Origin: Chlamydoabsidia padenii
Lineage: Eukaryota > Mucoromycota > Mucoromycetes > Mucorales > Cunninghamellaceae
NCBI GenBank assembly: GCA_025330725.1
Contig: JAIWND010000007.1
Span: 1,153,042 to 1,217,041 of the forward strand
Direction: 5' to 3'
DNA: 64,000 nucleotides
Shown here: positions 52,046-62,543 of the stretch, in pieces
Layout of the letters: every line of letters starts with the position of its first letter
Numbering within the stretch: the stretch's first letter is position 1
Position numbers and translations under genes: made by a program
Notes under the pieces: model-generated
The model's database searches: none
The model's input: only the letters and a program-made list of their open reading frames with translations
Told to the model about the DNA's origin: nothing

Positions 52046-53519
52046 CTATTTCCAAGTGCCACCAGCCAAGGCGTTCAAGATAACAGGATGAGTTGTTTCC
52101 TTGGAATCATGACCCCAGATGGTATCCATATGTTCATACGCCGGTATACATTCGACATGGACCAGTTCCAAAGAAGGAAAAGAGAAGAAGAAAGACGATG
52201 GTTGTTGCTGATCCACCACACCATGATCTTCATATCCTTTAAAAGATCGAACAAAAGCGGCACCATCCACCAGATAATCATCTTTTCCGTAGATGATAGC
52301 CAAAGGAACCCTAGCATAAATCCCGTTGTCGTCCATTGTGTTTGATTTGTCTAGATGTAAACAAACCCCTTGACGACCCCATCCTTCTAACCAATCCAAA
52401 ACAAGTCTTGTACTAACAGGTCGAGGTGTAAATTGAAAGTATTTGATTTTTCGCCGTTTCACCCAGTGATGATCCCACCAACCAAACAGATAGGAGAAGA
52501 TACTGTAGGCCAAGTGACACATAAGACGGGGTGGAAGATAAAGCTGGGCAGCCATCATCACATTGAGAAAGGCTTTTTTGCCTAGATTTAATAAATAAAA
52601 GTAAAAGGAGTTAAAATGGATTTATTTTTTATCAAGTCAACTTACCAAATAAGAGTCGAAACACATTTTTGTTCATATGGATCAAACAACGTAGAGGAAA
52701 CGTAGAGACCAAAGAACCAGCAATGACAGCAGGGGCAAGAGCAATGAAGCAGCTCATCTTGTTTGCCAATTCGGGTTTCAAAGACAGCGCAATAAATGCC
52801 TGTGCATTGCCTTGAGAATGACCGATATAACCAACCTATGCATTAATACAAAAAAGTGTTATCATTAGTATGATGGACTAGTTGTTGTTGTTTTTTTTTA
52901 CCCTTTTATATCCAGTAGTTGCCCGTACATAATCCAACATGGCTGGGAAATCATATAAAGCTAATTCCTTGAGTCCCCAATCCCAATAGCAAGCATGATT
53001 CGACGAGACCGAGACGTGTGCCAACGAGCCTACCGCCCGATTATTGCCAGTCCAAACATCATACCCTTGATCCACCAAAGTAAACACCAGAGAATCCTTT
53101 TCGTCAAGGACAAACGCACCCGAGCATTGGAAAAGACCATGTCCAATCAAGATGGGTTTCCCGTCACCAAATTTCCTTTTTCGACTGAATCGGTACAAAT
53201 TGAGTTGATAACCATCTTGAGTGATGACAGTGTGTTGTTGACAGTGATATCCCCATCGCGACGCATAATAAGTTTCATCTTGAGTAATATCCTCTTCCAC
53301 GTTTGTTTCCAGTTGTTGTTGATGAGCTCCTTGCTTTAGGCGGCGTCTTGTCGTGTTCAACCAGGCGATTAGGTTAAACATGGCCAAGATGGGTAAGGTG
53401 AGACAAAATGACATGATTTCCATCCACGATTCATCCAGGCATTGACAGTGATGATTTGACAAGTGTTCGGAACCTAAAGTGGTACCAATAACAATATTGT
53501 CCTTGACCAGATGATCCAT
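52046..53519 (-). CDS. acid lipase / steryl ester hydrolase-like alpha/beta hydrolase
   Basis: Predicted membrane-anchored lipase. The N-terminus holds one hydrophobic helix (IMSFCLTLPILAMFNLIAWL), typical of yeast Yeh/Tgl1-type steryl ester hydrolases. The lid-and-core start is HCQQHTVITQDGYQLNLYRF, then ILIGHGLFQCSGAFV and VFTLVDQGYDVWTGNNRAVG (the conserved DVWxGNxRG region, without its last Arg-Gly pattern). The nucleophile elbow is VGYIGHSQGNAQAF after an intron. The acid is in LAIIYGKDDYLVDG and the His in YEHMDTIWGHD. All three catalytic positions are present. The end is LNALAGGTWK with TAG at 52046-52048. Two introns. Its substrate could be steryl esters or triacylglycerol. The broken sphingolipid gene lies next to it; no functional link is implied. 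Confidence 0.88.
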
Positions 53520-53732
53520 TGTAAAAGGGAGAGAGAGAAAGAGAGCAATGTTGATCTAAAAAAAATAAAGTATCTAGTTGATTCAAAATGTTTTACATGC
53601 CTATTAATTTTCCTTGGGTCATTAAATAGTCCAAATTTGGTTGAATTTATTTCAAATCACTAGGCTACCCTATTATTTACTACACTATGTACATATAAAA
53701 CAAACCCTGAAAGTATCGTGAAGCCGGTAGTA
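53520..53732. other. short gap upstream of the lipase-like gene
   Basis: AT-rich sequence with GAGAGAGAAAGAGAG near the lipase start and TTATTTCAAATCACTAGG at about 53647-53664. No gene is seen. Confidence 0.4.
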
Positions 53733-54231
53733 TCAAGGTGGTGAGGAAGAGACGGCAATATGTTCGTCTTCTGGTATCTCGTATACATCATAAGGAATCG
53801 TTCGGTCCATATCCATATCAAAGTCTTGTGTGGATTCATCGTCGTTTGAAGACAGATTAAAAGGTAAAGTGGCGTCTTGTTGTTCTGTTTCTTGTATTGA
53901 ATTCAAGCTTTCCGTTTCATTTGTTTGTCCATTGATTTCTGAAGGTTCTGTTGGTGACGCTCTGCCGTTGATATGAGGGTGTTCAGGAATCTAGTCCAAA
54001 AAAAAAAAAAAGTAAGGATTAATAAAGTTGTCAATTGCATAGTGTTAGTCTTACTGATGGAGAGTCAAGCCAAGGTGAAATAGTATATACTCCCATTAAC
54101 GAAGCGGATATAATTGTTGGTGCTTCACCATATCGAAGGTAATTATCACGTATGGTTTCAATTCGACGGCGTTGTTCAAAGTCCATTGAGCGAAAGAGAA
54201 GCGAAAAAGTAGGATCTCCGCCAGAAATCAT
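53733..54231 (-). CDS. hypothetical acidic protein (144 aa, two exons)
   Basis: Exon 1 (54231-54055) encodes 59 residues, MISGGDPTFSLLFRSMDFEQ onward, with a basic amphipathic stretch (RRRIETIRDNYLRYGEAPTI) and a short hydrophobic part (IISASLMGVYTISPWL). The intron is 54054-53991 with GTAAGA and CTAG borders and a long A tract. Exon 2 (53990-53733) is strongly acidic and Ser/Thr-rich, rich in Asp and Glu (DDESTQDFDMDMDRTIPYDV), and ends SSSPP. No family is recognised. Proper splice signals and clean phase support a real gene. Confidence 0.6.
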
Positions 54232-54486
54232 TTTTACAGTCTCACTTTTTTTTTAGGGAAGCGATTTTTTTTTTTTTTTTTTTTCTTCTTTTTCCTTTTT
54301 CTTTACTTTTATCTCTCTTGTGAAGACACTTTGCAACGTTATACTCATATTTTTACATACCTCTTTTACTACTATTCATCCCAAATCTTCTGTTAAACCA
54401 ACCAACCCCTTGTTATCTTTTATACTACTTTTATTTCCCTTCCTTCATTGACTTGATCATTATATATATATATATATGTGTTGTCT
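54232..54486. promoter_or_regulatory. divergent promoter region with a TATA-like run and a short uORF
   Basis: A T19 tract (54267-54284) lies near the - strand start. A TATATATATATATATATG run (54462-54478) is right before the PHD-gene ATG. The sequence ATGTGTTGTCTATGA contains a four-codon uORF (54476-54490) whose stop TGA overlaps the main start ATG. Confidence 0.5.
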
Positions 54487-54490
54487 ATGA
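54476..54490 (+). promoter_or_regulatory. minimal upstream ORF overlapping the PHD-protein start (ATGA)
   Basis: ATG TGT TGT CTA TGA: the uORF encodes MCCL and its stop codon shares two bases with the start codon ATG at 54487-54489. If transcription starts upstream, this would permit stop-start reinitiation; transcripts starting inside the TA run would avoid it. Confidence 0.5.
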
Positions 54491-56606
54491 GCACATATAT
54501 AACATCACTCTCTAATTCGGATCTCTCACCACATTTATCTGAAGGATCAACTTTGTCTTCCGAGTCTGATCATTCCCAAGCCAACCACTCTACTCATAAC
54601 ACTTCAATGGCGGACAAGAAAAAGAAGAAAACCAGCAAACAGAAAAACTCACCAACACCAACGACAATCACTCTTCCAGCACAGACTGCACAACAACTGA
54701 AAAAGACTACGAAACAAGTCAAGGATGAACCTCTCTATTGTATTTGTCGACAAGGCTATGATGGAAAACAATTCATGATCGCTTGTGATACGTGTCTCGG
54801 TAAGTCTTTATCACCATGACATGACATGTTGTTATACTCACTCACTGTATACCCTTTTTTGACTCAATAGAATGGTTTCACGGTCAATGTGTTGGCATCA
54901 ATCCTAAATCAGTCACCAAAGAATATCACTGTGATGCTTGTCAGGCGAAGACTACCAAGAAAAAGGCAACCAGTCAAGAAACACCTACCACCAAAACAAC
55001 CAATGGAAAAGGTAAGAGGATTGGATTGGATTGGATTGGATTGGATTGGAAACAACTGCTTTTTATTAAAAAAAACTGACTGTTGACTTTTGATTGATAG
55101 GTCGGGGAAAGAAGGCTAATACAAAGAAAGCTACAACAACATCCAATCGCAAGAAATCTACTACCAAGGCGAATAACAACTCGGTGTCTACTATTTTACC
55201 ACCAACGCCTCTACCTTCACAACAAACTACCACATCAACAACAACTATCACCACAAATGCAGCAATGGATGATGAAGATGAAGATCTGGATGATATTTGC
55301 CCTATATGTGAATTCGAATGCACTTGTGGAACGGCAAGTATACCTACTCCTGCACCACTTCCAATCTCACCTACACCACCTCCTCAACCTGGTAAGACGA
55401 CATCCTGACAACCGTTTATGAGGGGCTTTGATACTAATAACTCTTTTTATTATAGTCATTGTCACGTCTCTCGATACCCCTCCAACATCTTCTCCTACTC
55501 CTCGAAAAGCCACGATTAAGAAACAACCTAAGAAACAATCAGCAAAGTCAAGAAAAGGGAAATCAGCAAAGAAAGCCACTCACTTTGTACCATTATCAGA
55601 TGATGAAGATGTGGATATATTGGATGATGATGACAACACCAACAACAACCTCTTATCACCTTCAGCAACTTTGGATGACGATGGTGACAGTCTTGTAATG
55701 GATCCTTTCTCCTCTGATGAAGAACTCTCCTCTGATGATGAAGATGTCAACCATCAACTGGACAACCTCTCTCCCTATCCTGACAGTCAACTTGGATCCT
55801 ACTCATCAAGTATTCATATTGATTCTGGTGATGACGACGAAGATATCGAACAAGAAGAAGAACGTGCGATTATTGCTGAAATGATGGAACATGGGCTCTC
55901 GGACAATACATTGGATGATAAAAGTGGTGGAGATGAAAATGGATACTTTATTGAAGATGATGATTCTGATGATTTGGATGACTATGATATGGACTACAGC
56001 AGTGATCCTTCTGACGGTGGGGGCGACGATCTGGATAACGATGGTGATGAAGCTCATGCCTACTACCTTCGAACAAACGGACTCTGGGCATCCTCTGATG
56101 AAGAAGAAGAAGATGACGACAACGAGCTGGGCTTTCACAGTGACCCTGGACCACTACATGATGCTTCTGATGATGACGATCCGAATGACTTGGTCTCTCT
56201 TCTTGGTAATGACAGCACTCTGTTTAACAACATTGCAGAAGCGTTTATGCAAGTACTGGCACCTCTGGCGAACGTCAATCATTCCGGAGGCACCACCACT
56301 ACCACCACCAATGATGGCATACCAACAACAACAGCAGTTACCCCAATCTCAGCCTTGTCATCTCTCAACGTGGCTAATTTTGATCTTGGAAGCAACGCTG
56401 CGGCCTGCTTGAATTCAGCACCCACCAGCCCTATTGGTAATCGGTTGGACGACTATTTGCGCCGACCTTCTTTGCCAAGTAATGCACTACTCGCCGCAGC
56501 CAATAATCATCGTGATATAGATTTAGCATCAGATGCGCTTAATGCTCTATCCTCGGTGCTATCTGCGGAGTCTCTGGGTTTGTCATTACACCATACTAAC
56601 AACAGT

Positions 56607-56670
<64 letters not shown>

Positions 56671-57553
56671 ATAACAATAACAATAACAATAACAGTAGCA
56701 ACAGCAACCCACCTATAGCAAAAGAAGATCCCGGCGAAACAAGTCTTTTGCTGGAACAACCTATATCTTCATCTTCATCTTCGTCCTCATCACCTCCTGC
56801 CACATCATCATCCAGTCTATTCGACTCTACTACTGTTTCCACATCGATCACCCCACCAGACAACTATACCGAATCATCACCACCAGCATCTTCTTCTTCA
56901 CAACAAATGGATATCACTTCTTCTCTTACATCTCCCACTTCACCTCAACCATCTTACGACTTGGCTTCTTTGTTACCTCCTGATATGAAAATACCAGAAC
57001 AATTGTTGGAGCTGATCAAATCTTCTCTTGCTGCTAGTATTAACGAAAAAGGTGCATCATCGGGAACAAAGCCATCAACGTCATCATCAACACCAACATC
57101 ACCAACATCTTCTTCTAATAAAGCAACAACCACCGGATCATCATCTTTGACTCGACAATTATTGCCAAAACCCACCTCAGATGGATCTAATCTTGAAATC
57201 GCACCTTCATCAAGCACAGAAGTGGATAAAAGGCGACCCTTGTCAATAGTAAGTATGGGGGAAATAAGGTATACATCCACTTGAAAGAAGAAAAAACTCA
57301 CTTTCTCTCTTTTTTTTTCCAGGTAACTCAATTGGGGACAAAACGAGCACGATCGGATAACTCTGATGAAGAAGATGGTTTGGTATCCATGGATGAATTA
57401 TTGGATACGTCTCAACTAGATGCTCGACCTGAAGACGGTGCTTCATTACCATCGGATGATCGGTTTGCACGTGATCTATCTCGATGGGAGCGGGTCCCCA
57501 TCGGTGCTTTCCGGTTAATGCGATCCAAGAATAGACTTTGGTTGAATCGATAA
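54487..57553 (+). CDS. PHD-finger nuclear protein, acidic and Ser-rich
   Basis: Likely chromatin reader or transcription co-regulator. The start is MSTYITSLSNSDLSPHLSEG. A PHD finger is split by an intron and reads EPLYCICRQGYDGKQFMIAC, DTCLEWFHGQCVGINPKSVT, KEYHCDACQ, with the Cys4-His-Cys3 ligands. This is the Spp1/CXXC1-like type that binds histone H3 tails. A basic Lys/Thr-rich region follows, then a second Cys cluster DDICPICEFECTCGT of unknown role. The large central exon is strongly acidic (many Asp/Glu/Ser runs) and then Ser/Thr/Pro-rich, with an Asn-Ser repeat from a hexanucleotide run. The C-terminus reads FARDLSRWERVPIGAFRLMR and ends NRLWLNR with TAA at 57551-57553. This last segment looks conserved and resembles ends of some large fungal chromatin proteins, but I cannot name the family. 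Five introns. Confidence 0.8.
55021..55050 (+). repeat. GGATT pentanucleotide repeat in an intron
   Basis: Five to six tandem GGATT units just after an intron donor of the PHD-protein gene. Confidence 0.9.
56601..56700 (+). repeat. AACAGC hexanucleotide repeat encoding Asn-Ser
   Basis: About 11 AACAGC units then AACAAT units, giving an alternating Asn-Ser tract and then poly-Asn inside the large acidic exon. The length is likely to vary among strains. Confidence 0.9.
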
Positions 57554-59192
57554 AATACACACACACACATACTCCACCCACCACACTTGTATACACTCCG
57601 ACATAGTTTTAGCATACACTCCCCCTGGCATTTTCTGATTAGTACTACATTCCCCTCCTTACATTGTACATTATTTACTTCTTTTTTTTTGTTGTTGTTG
57701 TTGTCTATACATTACCAAAAAGCATCTTCACTTTTAAAACATATTTGAATAATAATAAAAAAAAAAGTTTATTGACCTTTAACAACGATTGATTTGACAA
57801 AAGGTGCCAGTGTATTGATAGGAACCTGTCTGTTCATGCATCAACTCAAATACGACATGGTGTATGATATCTATACCATCATATAGCCCATCTTTTTTTT
57901 TCTTTCTAACAAAATCTATAACTTTTTACTTTTGTTTTTCTTCACTCTACTTTCTACTTACACATACCAATGTCCTACATTAACAAGTAATACTTTCAAA
58001 CGCTTGAAGAGGGCGGGGTTTACAAATGCGAGTCAGATCCATCCCACCCCATTAGAAAACGAGGGGCGTAGTTGATCAATGGATCTGAAATTTACGGGTT
58101 TGTTTCTGATAGCATGTAGATCATACAGGTTACATTTAAGGGATATTAAGACTATTCCAACTTTTTTTTTTTTGAACCAAGTGGGTTCAGAGCCAGCATA
58201 CCATAGACAAGGACCAGAGGCATCATGTGCTTATGGCAAAACCTCTACTTTGTTAGAGATAAGAGATATGTAATTGATAAGTATTGGTTAAAAAGAGATG
58301 ACAAGAGATAAAACTATACAGTATCATGACCAAAACGAAGCAAATGGATAATAGTATTACTATTATAGGTTATTGATGATTTCCATATCATGAAAAATTT
58401 GATTCATGCAAGTTCTTCACGCGCACATCGAGGTACCTGAGGAAATGTCAAAATGCAATGGTATTGAAACCCCGCCTACTCTCTGCATGATTCTCGGTTT
58501 GAAGTTGGCCACGGGAAAACCCAATTATTCAAACATCGACTTCCTTATTTGGACATTCCTTTTCGTCTCCATTCAAGATCATTGCTCTTGTCCCAATCAA
58601 CAATGTCATAAAGAAACAAACCCACCAAAATAATATTGTCTGATGTGATTTGAAACTTTGGGGCAATGATACCATACATACCAGGCCAAGATTAGGTATC
58701 ATTCCGTTTTGCATAATTGCATCCAGTCCAGTTGCACCATACCATCATATTAGAGGCACTCAAGATCCCAACATAATTTTTTTTGGGATCTTGAGTGCCC
58801 CCATTGCCATAATGTGGAACCATCAACTGCAAGCATTAAACATGGTGATTGGCATCGAACGGAAAAGTGGTCAATGAAGTTTACACGATCACTCCCACAG
58901 GGTCATCTGACTTTATCTTTTTTTTTTTTTTCATTTTGCATTAAAAAGCTTTTTTCTTTCTTTTCTCCCGTATAGTTTCCATGCTACTTTGGTTGATCGC
59001 TTTTTGGGGTAGAAGATGGCTGCATCCCCTCCTTTGAGATAGACGAATATGAGGAGATTTAGGATGTCGATGATAAGTGGAAAAAAAAGAAAAGATACAG
59101 GGGTAAGTGGGAAAAAATCGTATGCTGATGCAATGCAAATGTCGCTAATCTTTCTTTTCATGCTGTGATATTACAGAGGGAGCCACACTTCG
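57554..59192. other. long intergenic region, gene-free
   Basis: AATAATAATAAAA near 57748-57762 is the likely poly(A) signal of the PHD gene. No coding region is supported; several frames of 60-75 codons lack features. It includes a G-rich GGGCGGGGTTTACAAATG near 58012, ATTGAAACCCCGCC at 58462-58475 and a perfect inverted repeat at 58755-58799. Confidence 0.5.
58755..58799. repeat. perfect 17-bp inverted repeat (stem-loop)
   Basis: GGCACTCAAGATCCCAA (58755-58771), an 11-nt AT-rich loop, and its exact complement TTGGGATCTTGAGTGCC (58783-58799). It is not next to any recognised gene end. Confidence 0.85.
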
Positions 59193-59350
59193 TTTTCAAA
59201 TCCCGCCCCTTGATTCCCTACTGAAGAGCACTGCTCGCTCAATGGTGAACAGATGCTAATGATTAAAGTGACGATGTGGACACTGTAGTATATTTCCAAC
59301 ATAAGTCACCGCAAAAACCAAGCTTGCGATGACTTTCTACCTGTTTTTTG
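59193..59350 (-). repeat. remote inverted copy of the 26-27 kb dispersed repeat
   Basis: Read on the - strand: CAGGTAGAAAGTCATCGCAA, GCTTGGTTTTTGCGGT, ATGTTGGAAATATAC, CACTTTAATCATTAGCATCT, and the terminal GGGCGGGATTTGAAAA. All blocks occur in the same order in copy D at 27172-27368. Confidence 0.8.
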
Positions 59351-59447
59351 CGACGAAGATTATTTTATTTTTTCTAGACGCAACAAACGGTTTACCAATC
59401 TGTCATGGACTGTAAACGGTGCCGACCATGCCCCACCATCAAACATC

Positions 59448-60086
59448 ATGGCATCAACTTATGCATTGACGCATACCAACTTGGAATGTACCGCGTTGAT
59501 CACCGAACATCTTTATAAAGATATTGATAATTTTGACCCCCTGATCCACTGTAATCTGTCTTTTTGCTCCTATAATGAAGCAAAACTCACAAAGGGCGAT
59601 ATCAAAACACTTATCGACCCTGAAATCCAAGAAGAAACAAGCCAGTATAAAAATCTCTGCCTCAGAATGAAAATCAAGTACGGCACTACAAGTATCAAAA
59701 AGGCAGCCGAATCAATGGACGCTACAGAAATGGAAAACTTCCGGGAAGCAAAAGTAACATTGTTTAACAAGAAATACAGACTCATGGGGCATCATATGAA
59801 ACAGAAACAACAAAAAATTGACATGCAAAAACAAAGCACGGTGAAAGTCGGTATGGATGGGCGTTTGATCGGAACAGCAGGCAAAAAAAAAAAAAAAACG
59901 AAATTCATGCATCATGCAATTTCAAATCCCGACCTACCTCGAATAATCAGTTCTATTAATCACTCGACGAACAGAACAAAGTCGTTAAAAGCTTTTCTAT
60001 CAATACAACAACACATTTGGTGCTCAGTAAAAATGGACGACAGAAAAATATCCCAAATCAAGTACTATTTGAAGCATTTGAACTAA
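59448..60086 (+). CDS. orphan Lys-rich ORF (212 aa)
   Basis: An uninterrupted ATG frame ending at 60084-60086. The sequence is hydrophilic and basic with several Cys near the N-terminus (LECTALITEH, HCNLSFCSYNEAK) and a Lys/Gln-rich middle (RLMGHHMKQKQQKIDMQKQ). No family is recognised. An intron-like end (TTATTTTTTCTAG, about 59366-59379) lies upstream, so the true start may be in an earlier exon. The ORF follows the inverted dispersed repeat and includes TTTCAAATCCCGAC at 59920-59933. It may be a remnant of a mobile-element gene. Confidence 0.4.
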   Translation: MASTYALTHTNLECTALITEHLYKDIDNFDPLIHCNLSFCSYNEAKLTKGDIKTLIDPEIQEETSQYKNLCLRMKIKYGTTSIKKAAESMDATEMENFREAKVTLFNKKYRLMGHHMKQKQQKIDMQKQSTVKVGMDGRLIGTAGKKKKKTKFMHHAISNPDLPRIISSINHSTNRTKSLKAFLSIQQHIWCSVKMDDRKISQIKYYLKHLN

Positions 60087-60912
60087 CCAGAAGAAAGAAA
60101 GACGATGTCTATTTTGATGCTCATCTAAGAAATGAAAATCAGTAGTTTTACACAATCAATTGACCAACAGGATGAAGTCGTACAAAGCATTTCTTACAAT
60201 AAATACAACACGGAAGATAAACAACTCAAATCAATGATTTCACGACGGTGGACCGTCTTCCACTAACGGGGGAGATGTCACGAGAATCGATTTCGTAGCC
60301 CCGCTCTTCGAAATTGAGGAGTTGCTCAACTGGGTTAACACATTGTGCCGCCCTTCAATCTTGAAAGTCCATTGGATTTGGACTCACTTTTTGATTGGAA
60401 CACACCTGGTAATCTATCCTTTTAGGGTTTTTTTTTTAATATTTATTTTATGAAAAGATCCTACTCTTTTTTAAAATCAAAATGGTATAAATACTCTTCC
60501 ATCTTTTTTTTAAAAAAAAATTATGATTCATTAGTTTATCAAGTTTCTTAATAAATAAAAAACTCAGTACAAAACCCAAAAGGTCTTTTCTACAAGTTAC
60601 CTCTCTTATTATCAAGTTACTTAACAAGTGTAACTTCTTCCTTTACTGCTCTTTCGTTGGATCAAGAGCCAATTTTTATTTTATTTTCAAATACCGACTT
60701 GCCTCGGTCGATCTTTTTTCTTTTCCTCTTAAATTACCAAGTACATTCAAGTACAACTAACGATTGAATCTTACCACAAAGATTCTGGTGCTCACTATAT
60801 TACAAAACAAAACCTACTGCTACTATTCTTGTTGCCATAACAACAACCAGTTATAGCCATATCACGTCATAATTTTCCAGCTCCGAAAATTGGTAAAAAA
60901 GTACAAAAGCTA
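60087..60912. other. gap with a diverged duplicate of the orphan ORF end
   Basis: AACAGGATGAAGTCGTACAA (about 60166) and the bases after it resemble AACAGAACAAAGTCGTTAAA (about 59969) in the orphan ORF; both would encode an NxxTNRxKSxKAFLxI pattern. A CCACGG-type palindromic segment (GGTGGACCGTC) lies near 60247. The rest is AT-rich. No tRNA or gene besides the tRNA at the end is seen. Confidence 0.4.
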
Positions 60913-60985
60913 GGGCTCCATCGGGATTTGAACCCGAGACCTCACGCACCCAAAGCGTGAATGATACCACTACACCATAAAGCCC
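60913..60985 (-). tRNA. tRNA-Pro (anticodon UGG)
   Basis: On the - strand the 73-nt gene reads GGGCTTTATGGTGTAGTGGT (acceptor and D arm), then an anticodon arm CACGC TTTGGGT GCGTG with anticodon TGG, and a T arm TCGGGTTCAAATCCCGA before the acceptor 3' strand GGAGCCC. The stems pair: GGGCTTT with GGAGCCC contains one or two wobbles or mismatches, and the anticodon and T stems are perfect. No intron. The CCA is not encoded. The sequence matches the general pattern of fungal tRNA-Pro(UGG). Confidence 0.95.
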
Positions 60986-61247
60986 TGTATTAAAATTTTT
61001 TTTTCAATATACTATATAAAGCACGTTTTTTAAAAAGTCACGTGACGTATTTCAAAAGGCGGATAATTCCATGATAGTTGCTATTCAGGTTATGATTCAA
61101 CAAGTTTTGTTTGTTACTTAATTCATGCACATGCATCAATTATAAAAAATAGATATGATCAAATGGAAAGTGGAAGATAATCAATAAAAAAGAAAACTAC
61201 CTTCAAATTATTTCAAACGCCGCCTTCTGTAAATTGAATAGAGAGTT

Positions 61248-61284
<37 letters not shown>

Positions 61285-61379
61285 CTTTTTCTATTTTCCC
61301 ATCACACTTCTTACCCATCTATCTTTTTATGCTTTACACCATGCATTCCAACTATCTGATTGTCTCTTTTTCAACAAGT

Positions 61380-62300
61380 TAATCTGACAAGTTAATCTAC
61401 AGAAAAGTGGACTGACCTCAACACAACATCTGCCCTATCACAAGTAAGTCAATTTAAACGATATATTTATGGATAGCTTTAGTCTGATATCTATTTTATC
61501 TTTCATAGGTCCTTCTTTTATCAACATCCTGGAGTCAACTCTTTAAGCTATACACGACCGGACTTTGATGCAGTCATAGGTTGAATCATGGTAAGTATAA
61601 AAACAGGGTATATCCAACCATTGTATACAAAGATGCACTGACATACTTTTTGATTCCCCAATAGAAGGAAGCTTGGGTGGTTAACTGCAGCCAAGCGATG
61701 ACATGGTGCACGCAATATTAACTCTCGACAAAGAAGAGTGGGTGTTCCTCTTGATTAGCTATACAAACATCCAGACAATGGTAGGTAGGCAAAATCACAC
61801 ACACACACACATAAAAAATGAAAAGTATTGATAAAACTTGCATGTTGTTTTAATTCCTTAGGGTGGATATATGTTTCTGCAGCTCTATTTATCCGATAAC
61901 ATGGCGTGGTATACTTTTTATGCATCATTTCCTACTATGGCATTGGAGCCAAATGATCCTGGACATTATTTCAGGTGTCAGTAGGTAATTCATGATAAGG
62001 TGTAGTGTAGTTGAGCCATGTGATTAATCTATATCATCTCACTTTTAGGGCATATCATATTTGTGGTCAATAACCCCTCTTCGTCTTGGCAAGTCTTCTG
62101 ACGGTGATAGGTAATGTTGAAATGAGATGTGTGTATCATATACTAACTGGTACTCGTCCTTGTTTAACTAGTAATTGTATTTAAATGGATATCAAGGCAA
62201 AATACGATCTGACCTAAGGTAAGGAAAAAAAAAGGAACATGAATATGGAATGTGAATACTCATTGGTCATATTGTGTTTTGTATTATGATAGGCATATTG
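61380..62300 (+). other. possible multi-exon transcript with a small ORF (71 aa) or non-coding RNA
   Basis: A chain of strong splice-site pairs is visible: GTAAGT at 61444 with CATAG at 61508, GTAAGT at 61591 with ATAG at 61664, GTAGGT at 61781 with TTAG at 61861, GTGTCA at 61975 with TTTAG at 62048, GTAATG at 62111 with CTAG at 62171, GTAAGG at 62219 with ATAG at 62292. The exons are short (about 47-116 nt). Exons 3-5 join to one open frame, MVHAILTLDKEEWVFLLISY ... LQLYLSDNMAWYTFYASFPT, which stops at 62071-62073 (71 residues). It could be a small protein, a non-coding RNA host, or the long 5' leader of PEX11. No evidence decides between them. Confidence 0.4.
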
Positions 62301-62543
62301 ATATATCCACACGCCGAAGATCACCAAAAATAGATTTAGTTTTATTTGCTTCCGCGGAACCACTCCTTTTCCATGGACACCTAATTCACATCCCGACCAT
62401 AATAAAATCTCTCCCGTTGTTATTATCCTCCTTTTTCTTCTTCTTCTTTTTTGATATTTTCTTTTTATTTTTTTATTTTTACATATCTCCACCTCCACTC
62501 CCTACCTCTCTTTTTTTTTTATTCAACTCGATATACTTTAATC

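Noticed and set aside
53647..53664. TTATTTCAAATCACTAGG as a motif copy near the lipase-like gene
   Set aside because: It has the TTTCAAAT half but lacks the CCCG half, so it was not counted.
58079..58273. A 64-codon + strand frame
   Set aside because: No family features, T tract in the middle and no splice or promoter context.
60913..60985. A tRNA-derived SINE at the tRNA-Pro locus
   Set aside because: All stems pair and the gene is complete without a 3' tail, so it is a normal tRNA gene.
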